From a virus, in the IMG/VR virus record IMGVR_UViG_3300044957_000965, positions 1 through 28,985 of that record: 28,985 nucleotides of DNA. One strand, 5' to 3'. The notes under the pieces were generated by a model. That model had not been told where the DNA came from. It worked only from the letters and a program-made list of their open reading frames with translations, and did not search any database. Each line of letters opens with the position of its first letter. Position 1 is the stretch's first letter. Below are positions 22,001 through 28,985 of this stretch, piece after piece. The translations under genes were made by a program, and so were the position numbers.

Positions 22001-24841
22001 CTTACTACAGGAGGTTCTGGATATAGAAATGCACCAATTGTAAGTATTGCTGATACTTTAGGTGGTGGAAGTGGCGCTTCTATTATTGCCCTTTTGGGAA
22101 GTGGATTATCTTCAGGAATTATTACCGGGTTTAATATTGTGAATGGTGGAGTTGGATACGCTCAAACAAATCCCCCATTGGTTAAAATTGGAATTCCTAC
22201 AGAATATTCTAATCTCAATTTAATTGGAGGATCTGGATCTGGATCTAAAGCTGATATTAAAATAGGTGTGGGTGGAAGTGTAATTGGATTTACTATTACT
22301 GATTTTGGATTTGGATATAAGCCAAATGATGTTCTTACAATAACTGGAATTCCAGTTGTCACTGGAATTGGAACTAGTGCATTTACATTAACAATAAACA
22401 GTGTATTTTCTGATAAATTTGTAGGATGGACCTTTGGGCAAATTGATAGATTAGATAGTTTTACTCCATATTTTAATGGTATTAGAAAAGCTTTTAACTT
22501 AACAAAAACTAACGTAGTCACTGAAGATTATAGTATTAATGCTGCACCAGGAACTGATATTAATCCTGCAAACAATTTGATAATTATTATTAATGACGTG
22601 ATTCAACAACCTGGAAGAGATTATACTTTTATTGGAGGAACTCAAGTCACATTTACAGAAGCTCCAAAATCTGGAAGTAAGTGTCAAGTACTATTCTATA
22701 AAGGTTCTTCTGCTGATGCTACAGATGTAAATATTGTCCCCACAGTAAAAGTTGGAGATTTTGTTAAATTAAACCAAAAACCACCATATGTAGATCAACT
22801 TACAAGAACTGTAGAAAGAATTTCAAAATTAGATCAAATTGAAACAATTTACTATGATGTTGGTATTTCAACTGATTTGACAGCAAATAGAATTTTAAGT
22901 TGGACAAAACAAACCAATGATGTAATCTTAAATAATGAAATTCTTTCAAAATCAAGAACTAATTATGAAGTTAGTATTAAACCATCATCACGATTAATTA
23001 AAAATGTAAATACCACAGATCTTGTAATTTATGTTGAAAACGCTTTTCCATTTTTCCGCCAATTGGATGATACTTTACAAATAGATAATTCAATTAAAAT
23101 TATAAATGACATTTATACTGAATCAGCTAAAGCAACTGTTTCAGTATCTGCAGCAAGTACTATCATAAATGCTGAAATTAGTAATGGTGGAATTGGATAT
23201 ACTGCAACTTCTCTTCCAAATGTAAGTGTTGCTTCAACTATTCCTCAAATACGAGAAGTTGGTAAGACTTGGAACATTGGAATTATTACAACCACAGCAC
23301 TATCTTATAAAGATATTGAATTTGATGGGTCAATATATGTTGCAGTTTCTGATGCAGGTTACATTTCCACATCATTTAACTTTACCCAATGGATAACTAC
23401 AAATGAATCTCCATATGATTTAACTTCAGTTGGATTTGGAGCTAATACTTGGGCAGTTCTTGGAAAAAATGGAACTGTTTTAACTTCATATGATTCAAAA
23501 AATTGGAGTAATTCTGCAGTATTTTTAAGCAGAGTATCTATCGGAAGTCAATTCTTTCAATACCAACCAATATCCCCATTTACAGCTAATTTATTTGGAA
23601 TAACTTTTGGAAAAAATAAATTTGTAGCTGTAGGTGCTGCTGGAACTGCTTTAATCTCTGAATATGGCCAAACTGGAATTGGTACTGCTTGGATTGTAAA
23701 AAGCACAACAATTAGTAACACTTTAAATTCAATTTCTTTTGGTTCTCAAACTTTTGTTGCTGTTGGAGATAATGGAAAAATCGTTACTTCCAGTGATGGT
23801 TATGTATGGAATCAAGCTGTATCTTCATCTTCTATAACTGTACAAAATCTATATCATGTTAAATATATTGTAGATAAATTTATTGCCGTAGGTGAAAATG
23901 GAACGGTCATATATTCATATGATGGAAATATTTGGTATCTTGTTGGAACAGGAGTTACAACAAGATTATATGGAGTAAATTATTATGAGGGAGTTTATGT
24001 AATTACTGGTCAAGGTGGACTTACTTTAAATTCTACATCAGGAACATACTGGAATATTAGACCTACTTCAACCACATCTACAATTAATAGATTTATTCCA
24101 TATAATAACGGACTGGTTGGAGTTGGAACTGCTGCACGATATTATTATACAACTCCAGTAATATCCAGACCAACAATTGTGCCCACAGTATCTGCCGCAG
24201 GAACTATATCCAATTTAAGTATAACTGAACCAGGATTTGGATATAATTATAATTCCTCAATACTGGCTCTAATTGGACCACCACCAGCAATACATGAAAC
24301 CATTGATAATGTTGATGTGGATGGAGATTTTGGATTAATTGTTGGAATTGGTACAAGTGCAACAGGTATAGGAACTAACACCCCAATTGTTAAATTTAAT
24401 TTTTCAATTGATGCTAGATTAAATACTTTAAAATATGGATTTATTGCTAGAAGTAAAATTGGTGTGGGAGATTACTTTGTAGTTAAAAATTCTATTGTTG
24501 GCAGAGGAGTTACAAGTTTAAATTCTACAACTGGTTATTCAACTTTGGGAATTGGTTCAACATTTATTGATACCGTTTATCGTGCAGATGAGATAATTAA
24601 TGATGGTATATCTGGAATTGTAACAGTATATTCAAATGTCAGATCAATTTCTGGAATTGGTTCAACTTCATTTGCTACTTCAAACTGTGGATCATATAGT
24701 TGGGGAAAACTTTATAACTTTAGTGTGAGATCAGCTCCTAGACAATTTAATGTAAATCTGACAATGGGATTAATTGGAATTTCCAGTGCTCCTTTAGTAG
24801 TTCGTGATAAAAATTTAAATGAAAAGTATATTATAAGTTAA
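13067..24841 (+). CDS. 7: Giant gp7-like baseplate wedge protein with repeats, YHYH and propeller domains (3,924 aa)
   Basis: Residues 1-60 (VIGTQLPNFVSEENPYFAEF) and about 192-230 (FLSRAKDFYKSKGTDESIKI, LFKVLYGEA) match the last third of T4 gp7. A second gp7 block (YYQNFSYSIKSTIPRSTWEE, VHSVGF) returns only at about 2451-2495, so the gp7 domain is split by over 2,000 inserted residues. The insert holds many Gly/Asn/Thr-rich beta repeats: an NxGxGY type (e.g. 758, 904, 1068, 1115, 2188, 2981, 3026, 3079) and an HxFxxGDxVxY type (463, 587, 811, 947, 1883, 2625). It also holds a YHYH domain at about 1240-1350 (VGWAYDGNPIYGPYGG, DLDEFNGRYCVTPE). Residues about 3400-3700 contain six to seven FVAVGxxGxIxxSxDGxxW units, a likely beta-propeller. 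T4 gp7 is 1,032 aa. No frameshift is seen. Its role is wedge assembly, and the additions are probably peripheral or receptor-contacting (inference). Confidence 0.85.
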   Translation: MIDKDLQRVKISQVIGTQLPNFVSEENPYFAEFLKQYYISQEYLGGPTDLAENIDQYVNFDNFLENTLLDGDSTLSTNIEYYDDEIEVSSTVSWPDSYGLLKIDNEIITYTSKDSTKFYGCIRGFSGVENLHQINNEEHLVFSSSNADSHSLGVKVFNLSNLFLKEFWYKLKKHVLPGFEDRDFYSGISKKLFLSRAKDFYKSKGTDESIKILFKVLYGEANAQIIKPQEYLIKPSNAEWLVTNNIVAEIISGDPTKIKGSTVFQDSPKAFGYIYDTQFINTDDGTYYRLKLSLDSTLGDFTICPSTTILKNIPVNGTTITVDSTIGFENSGELYINAGIVTYTFKNSTQFLNCVGVTTSFSIYTKVYQNNFAYTYENNDSTKPVYLRINAQLNKNEELIEAGKYLKVGDEIPIRSFGEEVLVGSNNLRFDYWLYNLNYEVEVQNKNFGVTNTGTPSTINTKQPHGFKINDDITLIDTQSGEQINGSVNDIISANSFVFVFSGNLSQTTNYIARKNIKLASSTYGHSNISNYVADIQNTYIDRKGEYLYVATSGLPSYPITAGVPVISNTKYFSIGAGSTDTVTISNHNLYSGDKVVFDSNSNPVTGISSGIYYVKKLTDNTIQFAYSPSRIYLNDVLIFSGGNGTSNYKIVKEEVNNKVLGDQRILKKFPITPKPKTKDFTIKTGPVGMFLNGVEILSSQFTDSVYYGQLESVDVLAGGKKYDVLNPPNLIIYDSVGSGATGNVCLTGSITDIILTNPGYDYKTTPIITITGGNGSGATAEAKLRSSLNTIKISTLTGVNTATNIIGFSTYHKFQSGEEVIYETLGNTAIGIGTDGSENLTEYLIDKSSYFVIKNNDLEISLSNRKSDAFVGINTINLVYTGTGSHQLTSRVPRRIIDKIFVTNPGEGYSNARIDIPSQIYPPLDYKLVKTALVGINTLDNYIFAKNHGFSSGDLINYETTGTSITGLNTSQNYHIIKIDNDKFKLAVAGIGTTATDVNYRNNIYVKFYDVGIGTHTFKYPPISLSITGASNIPDISGISSSLYSNITQAQATAIPIVKGSVRNIFITTPGSSYGTSEILNFHRKPLATISSGSGAVLRAIVSNGSIDQVYILNAGYNYTSTPKIYVTGTGKYAELLPIVSNGRIVSVTIINSGVEYDSTIELDVVSEGVGCVLSPNVQLWNVSTYKKNEAILTNPNNDDDGLIIEAFNKNLDSSQLVSPVVPRALRYVLEDNIDQFYDEVGINTVHSPIVGWAYDGNPIYGPYGGKNPKTVGNVKGLLSSYTLVSKPNRPNYPLGFFIEDYEYTASGDLDEFNGRYCVTPEFPNGTYAYFATLNQYPYVLLPFKNEAESFNYDFSKTQSTLDILQDSLLRNVTPYKLNQIETKYYGFIEIGKNKEKSKLEAIYTSGITSVRVSIPGTNYQVGDKLIFNNNESGGRGADAQVYSILGRDIQGIGYTTNIIDGIEFTYENNLVTGITSIPHNLSNNDLVTISGISTYSFKSFEGTYNIGVSSIKTTLAANIGLVGVTGLTTYISLYEHPLTGKIGVNDVIGIGTEKLLVLDFNTYLGTYRVSRAYDSTLGLAHTAGDVVYVDQRKFTYNISGLSTDKPILANKTTYFNPVESVGLGNTITRVLIGYGVSEITLGIQTGQGSYTRLNFNANPFKTGDYVQVNATSLNIAQASVVSASSTSAVIDYNSTGAVGVGSTGIVILRKLNSINDGCIFIPGHNYQTGQILKYSYGSGTGLVCSNNSTLTPTFTLADNQLVYAVKIDNDNIGIVTTAIGIGSTSKKLYFTSSATGNSHSFTATTNNVTGSLNRIRGYIDTLTDHNLNVEDTFDLTLIPNNTETVICKYDNVNSKLLINPVSFGSTQIGIGSTLSYIQIPSHNFNTGDKVLYTSSTPAGGLINNNEYYIVKIDNNSVKLSDSYYNSNKLDYVYVPITSAVGTNHILSPINPKLEFYKGNIASFLVSDSSLQNLKLNFYSDYYFRNQAFDNNITRINSSGAPNAAVNILLNENIPQTFYYRLDPVGINTISNNANSITIDKDTINYGKIILKNSLYNDSYSVVGLTSTRIHFNLNKIPENNYSVSGVSTVKYVTTSNTAYGPINRIKVNFGGVGYKSIPGISTIISEIGNGAILKPFSADIGKIKEYSINSPGFNLPTDKTLSPKADIPITLKIVNNFKFKSISIVSGGKNYITPPTPFVIGNSSAKLQAYLIGSSVNNVIILNNSSGFTEIGPRIIPVNNTNGIRVIAATSNSGTNTLSLKAPTNGFTVFPFNVGDKIYVEGIVITDSYSGYNSENYDYALFTITSRVTTQGSETISYSIAGIGNSGGTYDAVNSVGRVIKSSDLAIFQPVMEQSDFFDNEPVFIGIQASKVSPGGWDKTRRILKVSSKVFYPLVGDIISGSLSETKGTIEEVVDTNFNYNIGPSVKINNNFGWLTDSGLLNTSTQKIQDSEYYQNFSYSIKSTIPRSTWEEPVNSLVHSVGFKNFSDLIVNTRPTLGIGRSNNLKVSIGSSTLSTLININSVASLYTRFVFDYASEETTNQGVSKYINLQNIKLTNYSICNTNKALVIDNISNQFTGIGSYGSISGISSFSIKNLGDPLLYKVFDSTNLNTVSAGSSVIYLPNHDFSTGEELYYDPGPGGSYISIASTDRTLAGISTTKLPNTVFAYKVNSNIIKLSGIKTDSTTNNIFFTFNSFSGVGSTVGAGQTHSLSTSYVDANSRSLILIDGIVQSPLYRKKVSTSLSQNVGFADTTISLTGITSISSNTLLQIESEILKVNVVGFGSTNVLTVDRGIFGTSAKTHAVGVAITVLGGDYTINQGTLYFSTPPYGPVGVSTLQPGISTNSTFTGRIFYRLDYKENFILDDISTDFNGSKKFFTLTSNNIDATGIVTNTTINYGIFLINNIIQQPTIDYNIAEKTSPGIGASITFTGTNSLSIPRGGVIERVTAKFGAGYQSISGAFANAVVSSGGTIQSVGLTTGGSGYRNAPIVSIADTLGGGSGASIIALLGSGLSSGIITGFNIVNGGVGYAQTNPPLVKIGIPTEYSNLNLIGGSGSGSKADIKIGVGGSVIGFTITDFGFGYKPNDVLTITGIPVVTGIGTSAFTLTINSVFSDKFVGWTFGQIDRLDSFTPYFNGIRKAFNLTKTNVVTEDYSINAAPGTDINPANNLIIIINDVIQQPGRDYTFIGGTQVTFTEAPKSGSKCQVLFYKGSSADATDVNIVPTVKVGDFVKLNQKPPYVDQLTRTVERISKLDQIETIYYDVGISTDLTANRILSWTKQTNDVILNNEILSKSRTNYEVSIKPSSRLIKNVNTTDLVIYVENAFPFFRQLDDTLQIDNSIKIINDIYTESAKATVSVSAASTIINAEISNGGIGYTATSLPNVSVASTIPQIREVGKTWNIGIITTTALSYKDIEFDGSIYVAVSDAGYISTSFNFTQWITTNESPYDLTSVGFGANTWAVLGKNGTVLTSYDSKNWSNSAVFLSRVSIGSQFFQYQPISPFTANLFGITFGKNKFVAVGAAGTALISEYGQTGIGTAWIVKSTTISNTLNSISFGSQTFVAVGDNGKIVTSSDGYVWNQAVSSSSITVQNLYHVKYIVDKFIAVGENGTVIYSYDGNIWYLVGTGVTTRLYGVNYYEGVYVITGQGGLTLNSTSGTYWNIRPTSTTSTINRFIPYNNGLVGVGTAARYYYTTPVISRPTIVPTVSAAGTISNLSITEPGFGYNYNSSILALIGPPPAIHETIDNVDVDGDFGLIVGIGTSATGIGTNTPIVKFNFSIDARLNTLKYGFIARSKIGVGDYFVVKNSIVGRGVTSLNSTTGYSTLGIGSTFIDTVYRADEIINDGISGIVTVYSNVRSISGIGSTSFATSNCGSYSWGKLYNFSVRSAPRQFNVNLTMGLIGISSAPLVVRDKNLNEKYIIS

Positions 24842-24846
24842 TTCAA

Positions 24847-24853
24847 CTAAATA
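24847..24853 (+). promoter_or_regulatory. Late promoter (CTAAATA) before gp8
   Basis: CTAAATATATAAAAAA lies in the 29-base gap between the giant gene and the gp8 ATG at 24871. It matches the late -10 motif and may boost gp8 and downstream genes. Confidence 0.45.
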
Positions 24854-24870
24854 TATAAAAAACAAAAAAG

Positions 24871-26502
24871 ATGGCAGCTATTATTACTGATCAATTTAGA
24901 ATATTGAATGCTGAAACTTTTGTTAAAAGCTTCACGGGTATTGGCACAACTACGAATGTTTACTATACTTTTATTGGATTACCGAATTCAAACGATATAG
25001 TAACTGGTTCTGGTACTACTGATTGGAGTACCAATGTTCCTTTTCCAAAGGATATGTTTAAGGAACAGAATGATTATTACGATACTATGATTGGACTGAA
25101 AAGAATAACTTCTACTGATGTAAAAAGAGTTATTAGAAAAGTTCAATGGGTATCTGGAACAATTTATGATATGTATAGGCACAATTATAGTGCATCAAAT
25201 CCATCTCCGGTAACTAATGCAACAAACCTTTATGATTCAAATTATTATGTAGTAAATCAAAATTATAAAGTTTTTGTCTGTTTGAATAATGGATCTAGTC
25301 CCAGTAATCCTGGAGGAACTCCATCTATTGATGAACCAGATTTTACCGATATTGAACCAAGAGTTGCTGGTGTTTCTGGAGATGGATATATTTGGAAATA
25401 CATGTATACTATTTCCCCAAGTGATATTATTAAATTTGACTCTATTGATTATATTCCAGTACCTGAAGATTGGGGTACAGGTGCATCTTTAGAAATTAAA
25501 GGCAATGCTATTAATGGCCAAATTAAAACAGTTATTATCAATAATCCTGGAGGAGGTTATCAACCAATCAGTACTTCATTTAAAAATATTCCAATTTTAG
25601 GTGATGGTAGTGAAGGTAAAGTGACTGTAACTGTAGATTCTTCCGGCAAAGTTTCTAATGTAGAAGTTACTAATGGTGGAACAAACTATACTCAAGGTGT
25701 AATTCAATTTTATCCTGGTGCTCCAGGATCTGAAATTGGAGGTCCAATTTCTGGATTAAGTGCCGTAGGTTTCGGAACCACATCAATTGCATCGTTTGAA
25801 GTAATTATTCCTCCAATTGGAGGACATGGATATGACGTGTACAATGAATTAGGAGCATACCGAGTTTTAGTATATTCTCGTTATGAAGTAGATCCAACAA
25901 ATCCAGATATTATCGTTGGAAATGATTTTGCTAGAGTTGGAATTATTAAAAATCCGACAGTTTATGGAACTTCAGATCAATTATTGACGAGTTCTTTTGT
26001 CAGTGCTTTGGGTGGAATAAAACTTAAAAGTTTAAGTGGTGGTAGTATCTCCAATACTACATATTCTGTAGATACTTTTATTAATCAAACTATAGGTATT
26101 GGTTCAACTGCTCCCGCAATAGTTGCATCTTGGGACAATACTACTGGGGTTTTAAAGTACTATCAACCAGTTGGATTAGGTCTTTCTGCTTATGGATTTA
26201 GAATTCCTAAATTTACAGATGCAATTGGATATGGTGGAACTTATGTGATTCAAGGAGCATCCTCAGGTTCAAATTTGGGAATTGATACCAGTTTTGGTAG
26301 TGGAGTAAATCCAGGAACTGCAGTGACTGTAGGATCTGGAAGTAATAGTAGATTAATTCCTCTTGGTTTGAGATTTATTAACGGGATTGCTCCCCCGGAA
26401 ATTCAAAAATATTCTGGAGAAATCATCTATATAGATAACAGAGCAGCAATTCCCAGGTCAACAACCCAAAAGGAAGACATTAAAATTGTTTTAGAATTCT
26501 AA
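24871..26502 (+). CDS. 8: Baseplate wedge subunit gp8, enlarged (543 aa)
   Basis: 543 residues, against 334 in T4. The N-terminus (ITDQFRILNAETFVKSFTGI; FPKDMFKEQNDYYDTMIGLK), the middle GVSGDGYIWKYMYTISPSDI and the C-terminal GEIIYIDNRAAIPRSTTQKE match T4 gp8 segments (GDGYVWEYLFEI; GEMIYMENRPPI). gp8 is a dimeric wedge protein binding gp7, gp10 and gp6. The extra roughly 200 residues sit between the last two gp8 blocks. They contain two NxGxGY units (NPGGGYQPIS, NGGTNYTQG) of the same kind as in the giant gp7-like protein, so both wedge partners carry the same decorations. Confidence 0.88.
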   Translation: MAAIITDQFRILNAETFVKSFTGIGTTTNVYYTFIGLPNSNDIVTGSGTTDWSTNVPFPKDMFKEQNDYYDTMIGLKRITSTDVKRVIRKVQWVSGTIYDMYRHNYSASNPSPVTNATNLYDSNYYVVNQNYKVFVCLNNGSSPSNPGGTPSIDEPDFTDIEPRVAGVSGDGYIWKYMYTISPSDIIKFDSIDYIPVPEDWGTGASLEIKGNAINGQIKTVIINNPGGGYQPISTSFKNIPILGDGSEGKVTVTVDSSGKVSNVEVTNGGTNYTQGVIQFYPGAPGSEIGGPISGLSAVGFGTTSIASFEVIIPPIGGHGYDVYNELGAYRVLVYSRYEVDPTNPDIIVGNDFARVGIIKNPTVYGTSDQLLTSSFVSALGGIKLKSLSGGSISNTTYSVDTFINQTIGIGSTAPAIVASWDNTTGVLKYYQPVGLGLSAYGFRIPKFTDAIGYGGTYVIQGASSGSNLGIDTSFGSGVNPGTAVTVGSGSNSRLIPLGLRFINGIAPPEIQKYSGEIIYIDNRAAIPRSTTQKEDIKIVLEF

Positions 26503-26506
26503 AAAA

Positions 26507-28985
26507 ATGCCTCAAAATACTAATCTCAATACTACTCCATATTATGATGATTTTAATGAAGATGATAATTTTAAGAGAGTTCTTTTTAAACCAGGAACTG
26601 CTATTCAATCTAGAGAATTAACGACACTACAATCAATTCTCCAAAATCAGATTGAAAAGTTTGGTCAATATTTCTTCAAGGAAGGTGCAAAAGTAATTCC
26701 TGGGCAAACTTCATATGATAATCAATTAGAATATGTTAAATTAGATCCTACATTTTTTGGAGTTAATCTTAGAGATTATATTGAGCTTTTAGTAGATCAA
26801 ACAATTATTGGAGAAATTTCAGGAGTAACTGCAAAAGTATTAAAAGTAATTACCGACGTAGAATCTGATGGGAATAGTAATACACTTTATATAAAATATA
26901 TTAAAGGAAATAGTACAGATTTTAGAGATTCTAAATTTACAGACGGAGAAAGATTGATTGTAGAATCAACAATTACCAATGATAATATTACAATTCAATC
27001 CGGAAATTCATTTGCTACTTGTGTTTCTTCTTCTGCAACTGGAACTGCATCTTCTGCATCCATTTCTGATGGAATATATTTTTTGAGAGGTCATTTTGTA
27101 AAAGTCTTAAATGAAACTATCATTTTAGATCAATATAGCAATACTCCTAGTAATAGAGTTGGATTATTAATCAGTGAGGAATTTATTACTGCTTATGACG
27201 ATTCTTCTTTATATGATAATGCTCAGGGTTATTCTAATTTTTCTGCCCCAGGAGCAGATAGATTTAAAATTTCTACAAATTTAATTAAAAAAGGTCTTGA
27301 AGATTTCAATGATGAAAATTTCATTGAACTGATGAGAATTATTGATGGAGTTTTGCAAGTTTTTCCAAAGGAAAATATTTCTGATAATATTCGTGATGAA
27401 CTTGCTAGAAGAACCTATGATGAATCTGGAGATTATATTGTAGAACCATTTGAACTTTTTGCAAAAGAAAGTCTCAATGATCTTCAAGGTAATGGTGGAA
27501 TTTATAATTCAAGTCAAAAAACTTCAGAAGGAAGAACTCCAGATGAAAATTTAGCAATTATTCAAGTTTCTCCGGGGAAAGCTTACGTCAGAGGTTATGA
27601 TATTGCAAAAATTAATTCAACCTTTGTAGATATTGAAAAACCAAGAACTTCAAATACTGTAGATTCATTTTCATTATCATTCAATAGTACAAATAAAGTA
27701 ATTGTAAACAATGTGTTTGGAAGTCCTCCAGTTGGACTTGGAACAACTACAATAATTAAACTTATTGATAGCCGAATTGGATCCAGTGGCTATGTTGCTG
27801 GTGGAAATGAAATCGGTGTAGCTAGACTGTATGATTATAAATTAGAAAATTCAAAATATAGTGATCCAACTACAACTGCAGAAGCTTACTTATATGATAT
27901 TCAGACTTATACTAAAGTTTCTTTATCTTCCAATGTAACTTTAAGTACTCCTGCACATATTCGTGGAAATAGTAGTGGTGCAGTTGGATATCTTCAATCT
28001 ACAGTATCTAATACTCCAAATTTAGTATTATATTGCACTAATGGATCGTTTTTACTTGGAGAATCTGTTTCTGTAAATGGAATTAGTTCAACCCCAACAA
28101 TTTCTAGTATTCGGGATTATGATTTAACTGATGTAAAGTCATTATATACACGTGTTGGAATTAATACATTTAATGCAGATCTCCTATTAAATACTCCAAA
28201 GTATCTTGCTCCACAAGGAACACAATTTACATATACCAATGGTACAGTTACTGTAGGAATTACTTCTGCTGCTTCTGTTGGTATTAAAACTGGAGATATT
28301 ATCAAATATACTCGTTCGGGATTTACGACATCAACTTATAATAAAGTAACTGCCGTAAGTCCTCAATTAAATACCTTTACAGTAACTGGAGTTTCTACAG
28401 TATCTGGAGTTTGTGATGGGCAAGCCAGCACTAGCACTTTTACTATCAATGATTTAACTATCGTAAGTTCTTCGCTGTATAATGCAAATAAGTCAGCTCT
28501 CATTAATCCCCTACCCAATCAAGATATTAGTGGAATTAATTTAGATAGTTCTACAATTAAGATAAGAAAAACTTATACTACTACTGCTTCTGGAAATCAA
28601 GTAAGTATTACAGAAACTGATAATAATTTGTTTTTTGTAAATTTTGATGTTGAAGATTATTTGTTAACATATTCTGATGGAACTGTTGAACCTTTAACAA
28701 GTGGAAATCTAATATTAACCAATGGCGGAAAAACTATAACATTTATTCAATTATCTAAAGCTTCAGATAGTAGTGTAAAAGTTATAGCAACTTTAGACAA
28801 AATTAAAACATCATCTAAACAAAAATTCCTAAATCGTTGTGCAACTGTAACTATTAGAAGGTCATCGTTAACTCAATCTGGAATTGGAACTTCTTCATTG
28901 AATGACGGACTGACTTTCAGTTCAATTTATGGAACACGAGTCCAAGATCCTGAAATTTCCTTAAATGTTCCAGATGTTCTTCGTG
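26507..28985 (+). CDS. DUF4815-type virion protein, 3'-truncated by window end
   Basis: The frame opens at ATG 26507, 4 bases after the gp8 stop, and stays open to the window end (826 codons visible). The N-terminus (MPQNTNLNTTPYYDDFNEDD; FKPGTAIQSRELTTLQSILQ; NQIEKFG) and the block with DELARRTYDESGDYIVEPF and SPGKAYVRGYDI are characteristic of the DUF4815 family that follows gp8 in T4-like cyanophages. DUF4815 proteins are thought to be virion structural proteins, probably baseplate-peripheral or fibre-attachment. It was missed as a complete frame only because its stop is outside the window. Confidence 0.85.
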   Translation, partial: MPQNTNLNTTPYYDDFNEDDNFKRVLFKPGTAIQSRELTTLQSILQNQIEKFGQYFFKEGAKVIPGQTSYDNQLEYVKLDPTFFGVNLRDYIELLVDQTIIGEISGVTAKVLKVITDVESDGNSNTLYIKYIKGNSTDFRDSKFTDGERLIVESTITNDNITIQSGNSFATCVSSSATGTASSASISDGIYFLRGHFVKVLNETIILDQYSNTPSNRVGLLISEEFITAYDDSSLYDNAQGYSNFSAPGADRFKISTNLIKKGLEDFNDENFIELMRIIDGVLQVFPKENISDNIRDELARRTYDESGDYIVEPFELFAKESLNDLQGNGGIYNSSQKTSEGRTPDENLAIIQVSPGKAYVRGYDIAKINSTFVDIEKPRTSNTVDSFSLSFNSTNKVIVNNVFGSPPVGLGTTTIIKLIDSRIGSSGYVAGGNEIGVARLYDYKLENSKYSDPTTTAEAYLYDIQTYTKVSLSSNVTLSTPAHIRGNSSGAVGYLQSTVSNTPNLVLYCTNGSFLLGESVSVNGISSTPTISSIRDYDLTDVKSLYTRVGINTFNADLLLNTPKYLAPQGTQFTYTNGTVTVGITSAASVGIKTGDIIKYTRSGFTTSTYNKVTAVSPQLNTFTVTGVSTVSGVCDGQASTSTFTINDLTIVSSSLYNANKSALINPLPNQDISGINLDSSTIKIRKTYTTTASGNQVSITETDNNLFFVNFDVEDYLLTYSDGTVEPLTSGNLILTNGGKTITFIQLSKASDSSVKVIATLDKIKTSSKQKFLNRCATVTIRRSSLTQSGIGTSSLNDGLTFSSIYGTRVQDPEISLNVPDVLR

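Overview
The window looks like part of the genome of a marine T4-like cyanophage (a myovirus infecting Synechococcus or Prochlorococcus). The evidence is a baseplate-wedge block in T4-like order (gp25, gp6, a gp7-like giant, gp8, then a DUF4815-type virion protein), T4-style late promoters (TATAAATA / CTAAATA), and many tiny, tightly packed or overlapping genes of the kind seen in cyanophages. The structural half is strongly AT-rich. No host gene, tRNA, rRNA, insertion sequence or CRISPR array was seen.

Layout. (1) Bases 1-5668 carry about 18 small forward genes. They include a 2OG-Fe(II) oxygenase, a possible PD-(D/E)XK nuclease, a KTSC-like protein, two related 'MATRSRIG' proteins, small membrane proteins, and one small gene interrupted by TGA. 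Sigma-70-like promoters (TTGACA-N17-TAnnnT) sit before several of them, and a hairpin terminator closes the block at 5702-5726. (2) Bases 5727-8266 form a GC-richer, repeat-laden island. It holds a cluster of DnaA-box-like 9-mers beside an AT-rich stretch, GGTTAAG heptamers on both sides of a Cys-rich DUF7227/GP88-like gene, a 4 x 29-bp iteron-like array just upstream of a promoter and an orphan gene, long hairpins, and a duplicated terminator. This is the least explained part of the window. (3) At 8267-8755 lies the only minus-strand gene. A divergent late-promoter pair separates it from a forward glycosyltransferase gene (8841-9587). (4) Bases 9565-10747 are small conserved genes leading into the baseplate operon. 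(5) Bases 10774-28985 are the baseplate operon: gp25, gp6, a 3,924-residue gp7-like protein, gp8, and a DUF4815 protein that runs off the window.

How the parts fit. The late genes assemble the baseplate wedges. The giant protein joins two blocks homologous to the C-terminal part of T4 gp7, separated by more than 2,000 residues of beta-rich repeats including a YHYH domain, and ends in a probable seven-bladed propeller. It may therefore be both wedge component and peripheral host-contact structure. The same NxGxGY repeat recurs in the enlarged gp8. The early region appears to be read by unmodified host RNA polymerase, and at least three of its promoters carry a TGGCACA box 6-7 nt upstream of the -35. 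Family assignments come from recognition of motifs, not from searches.
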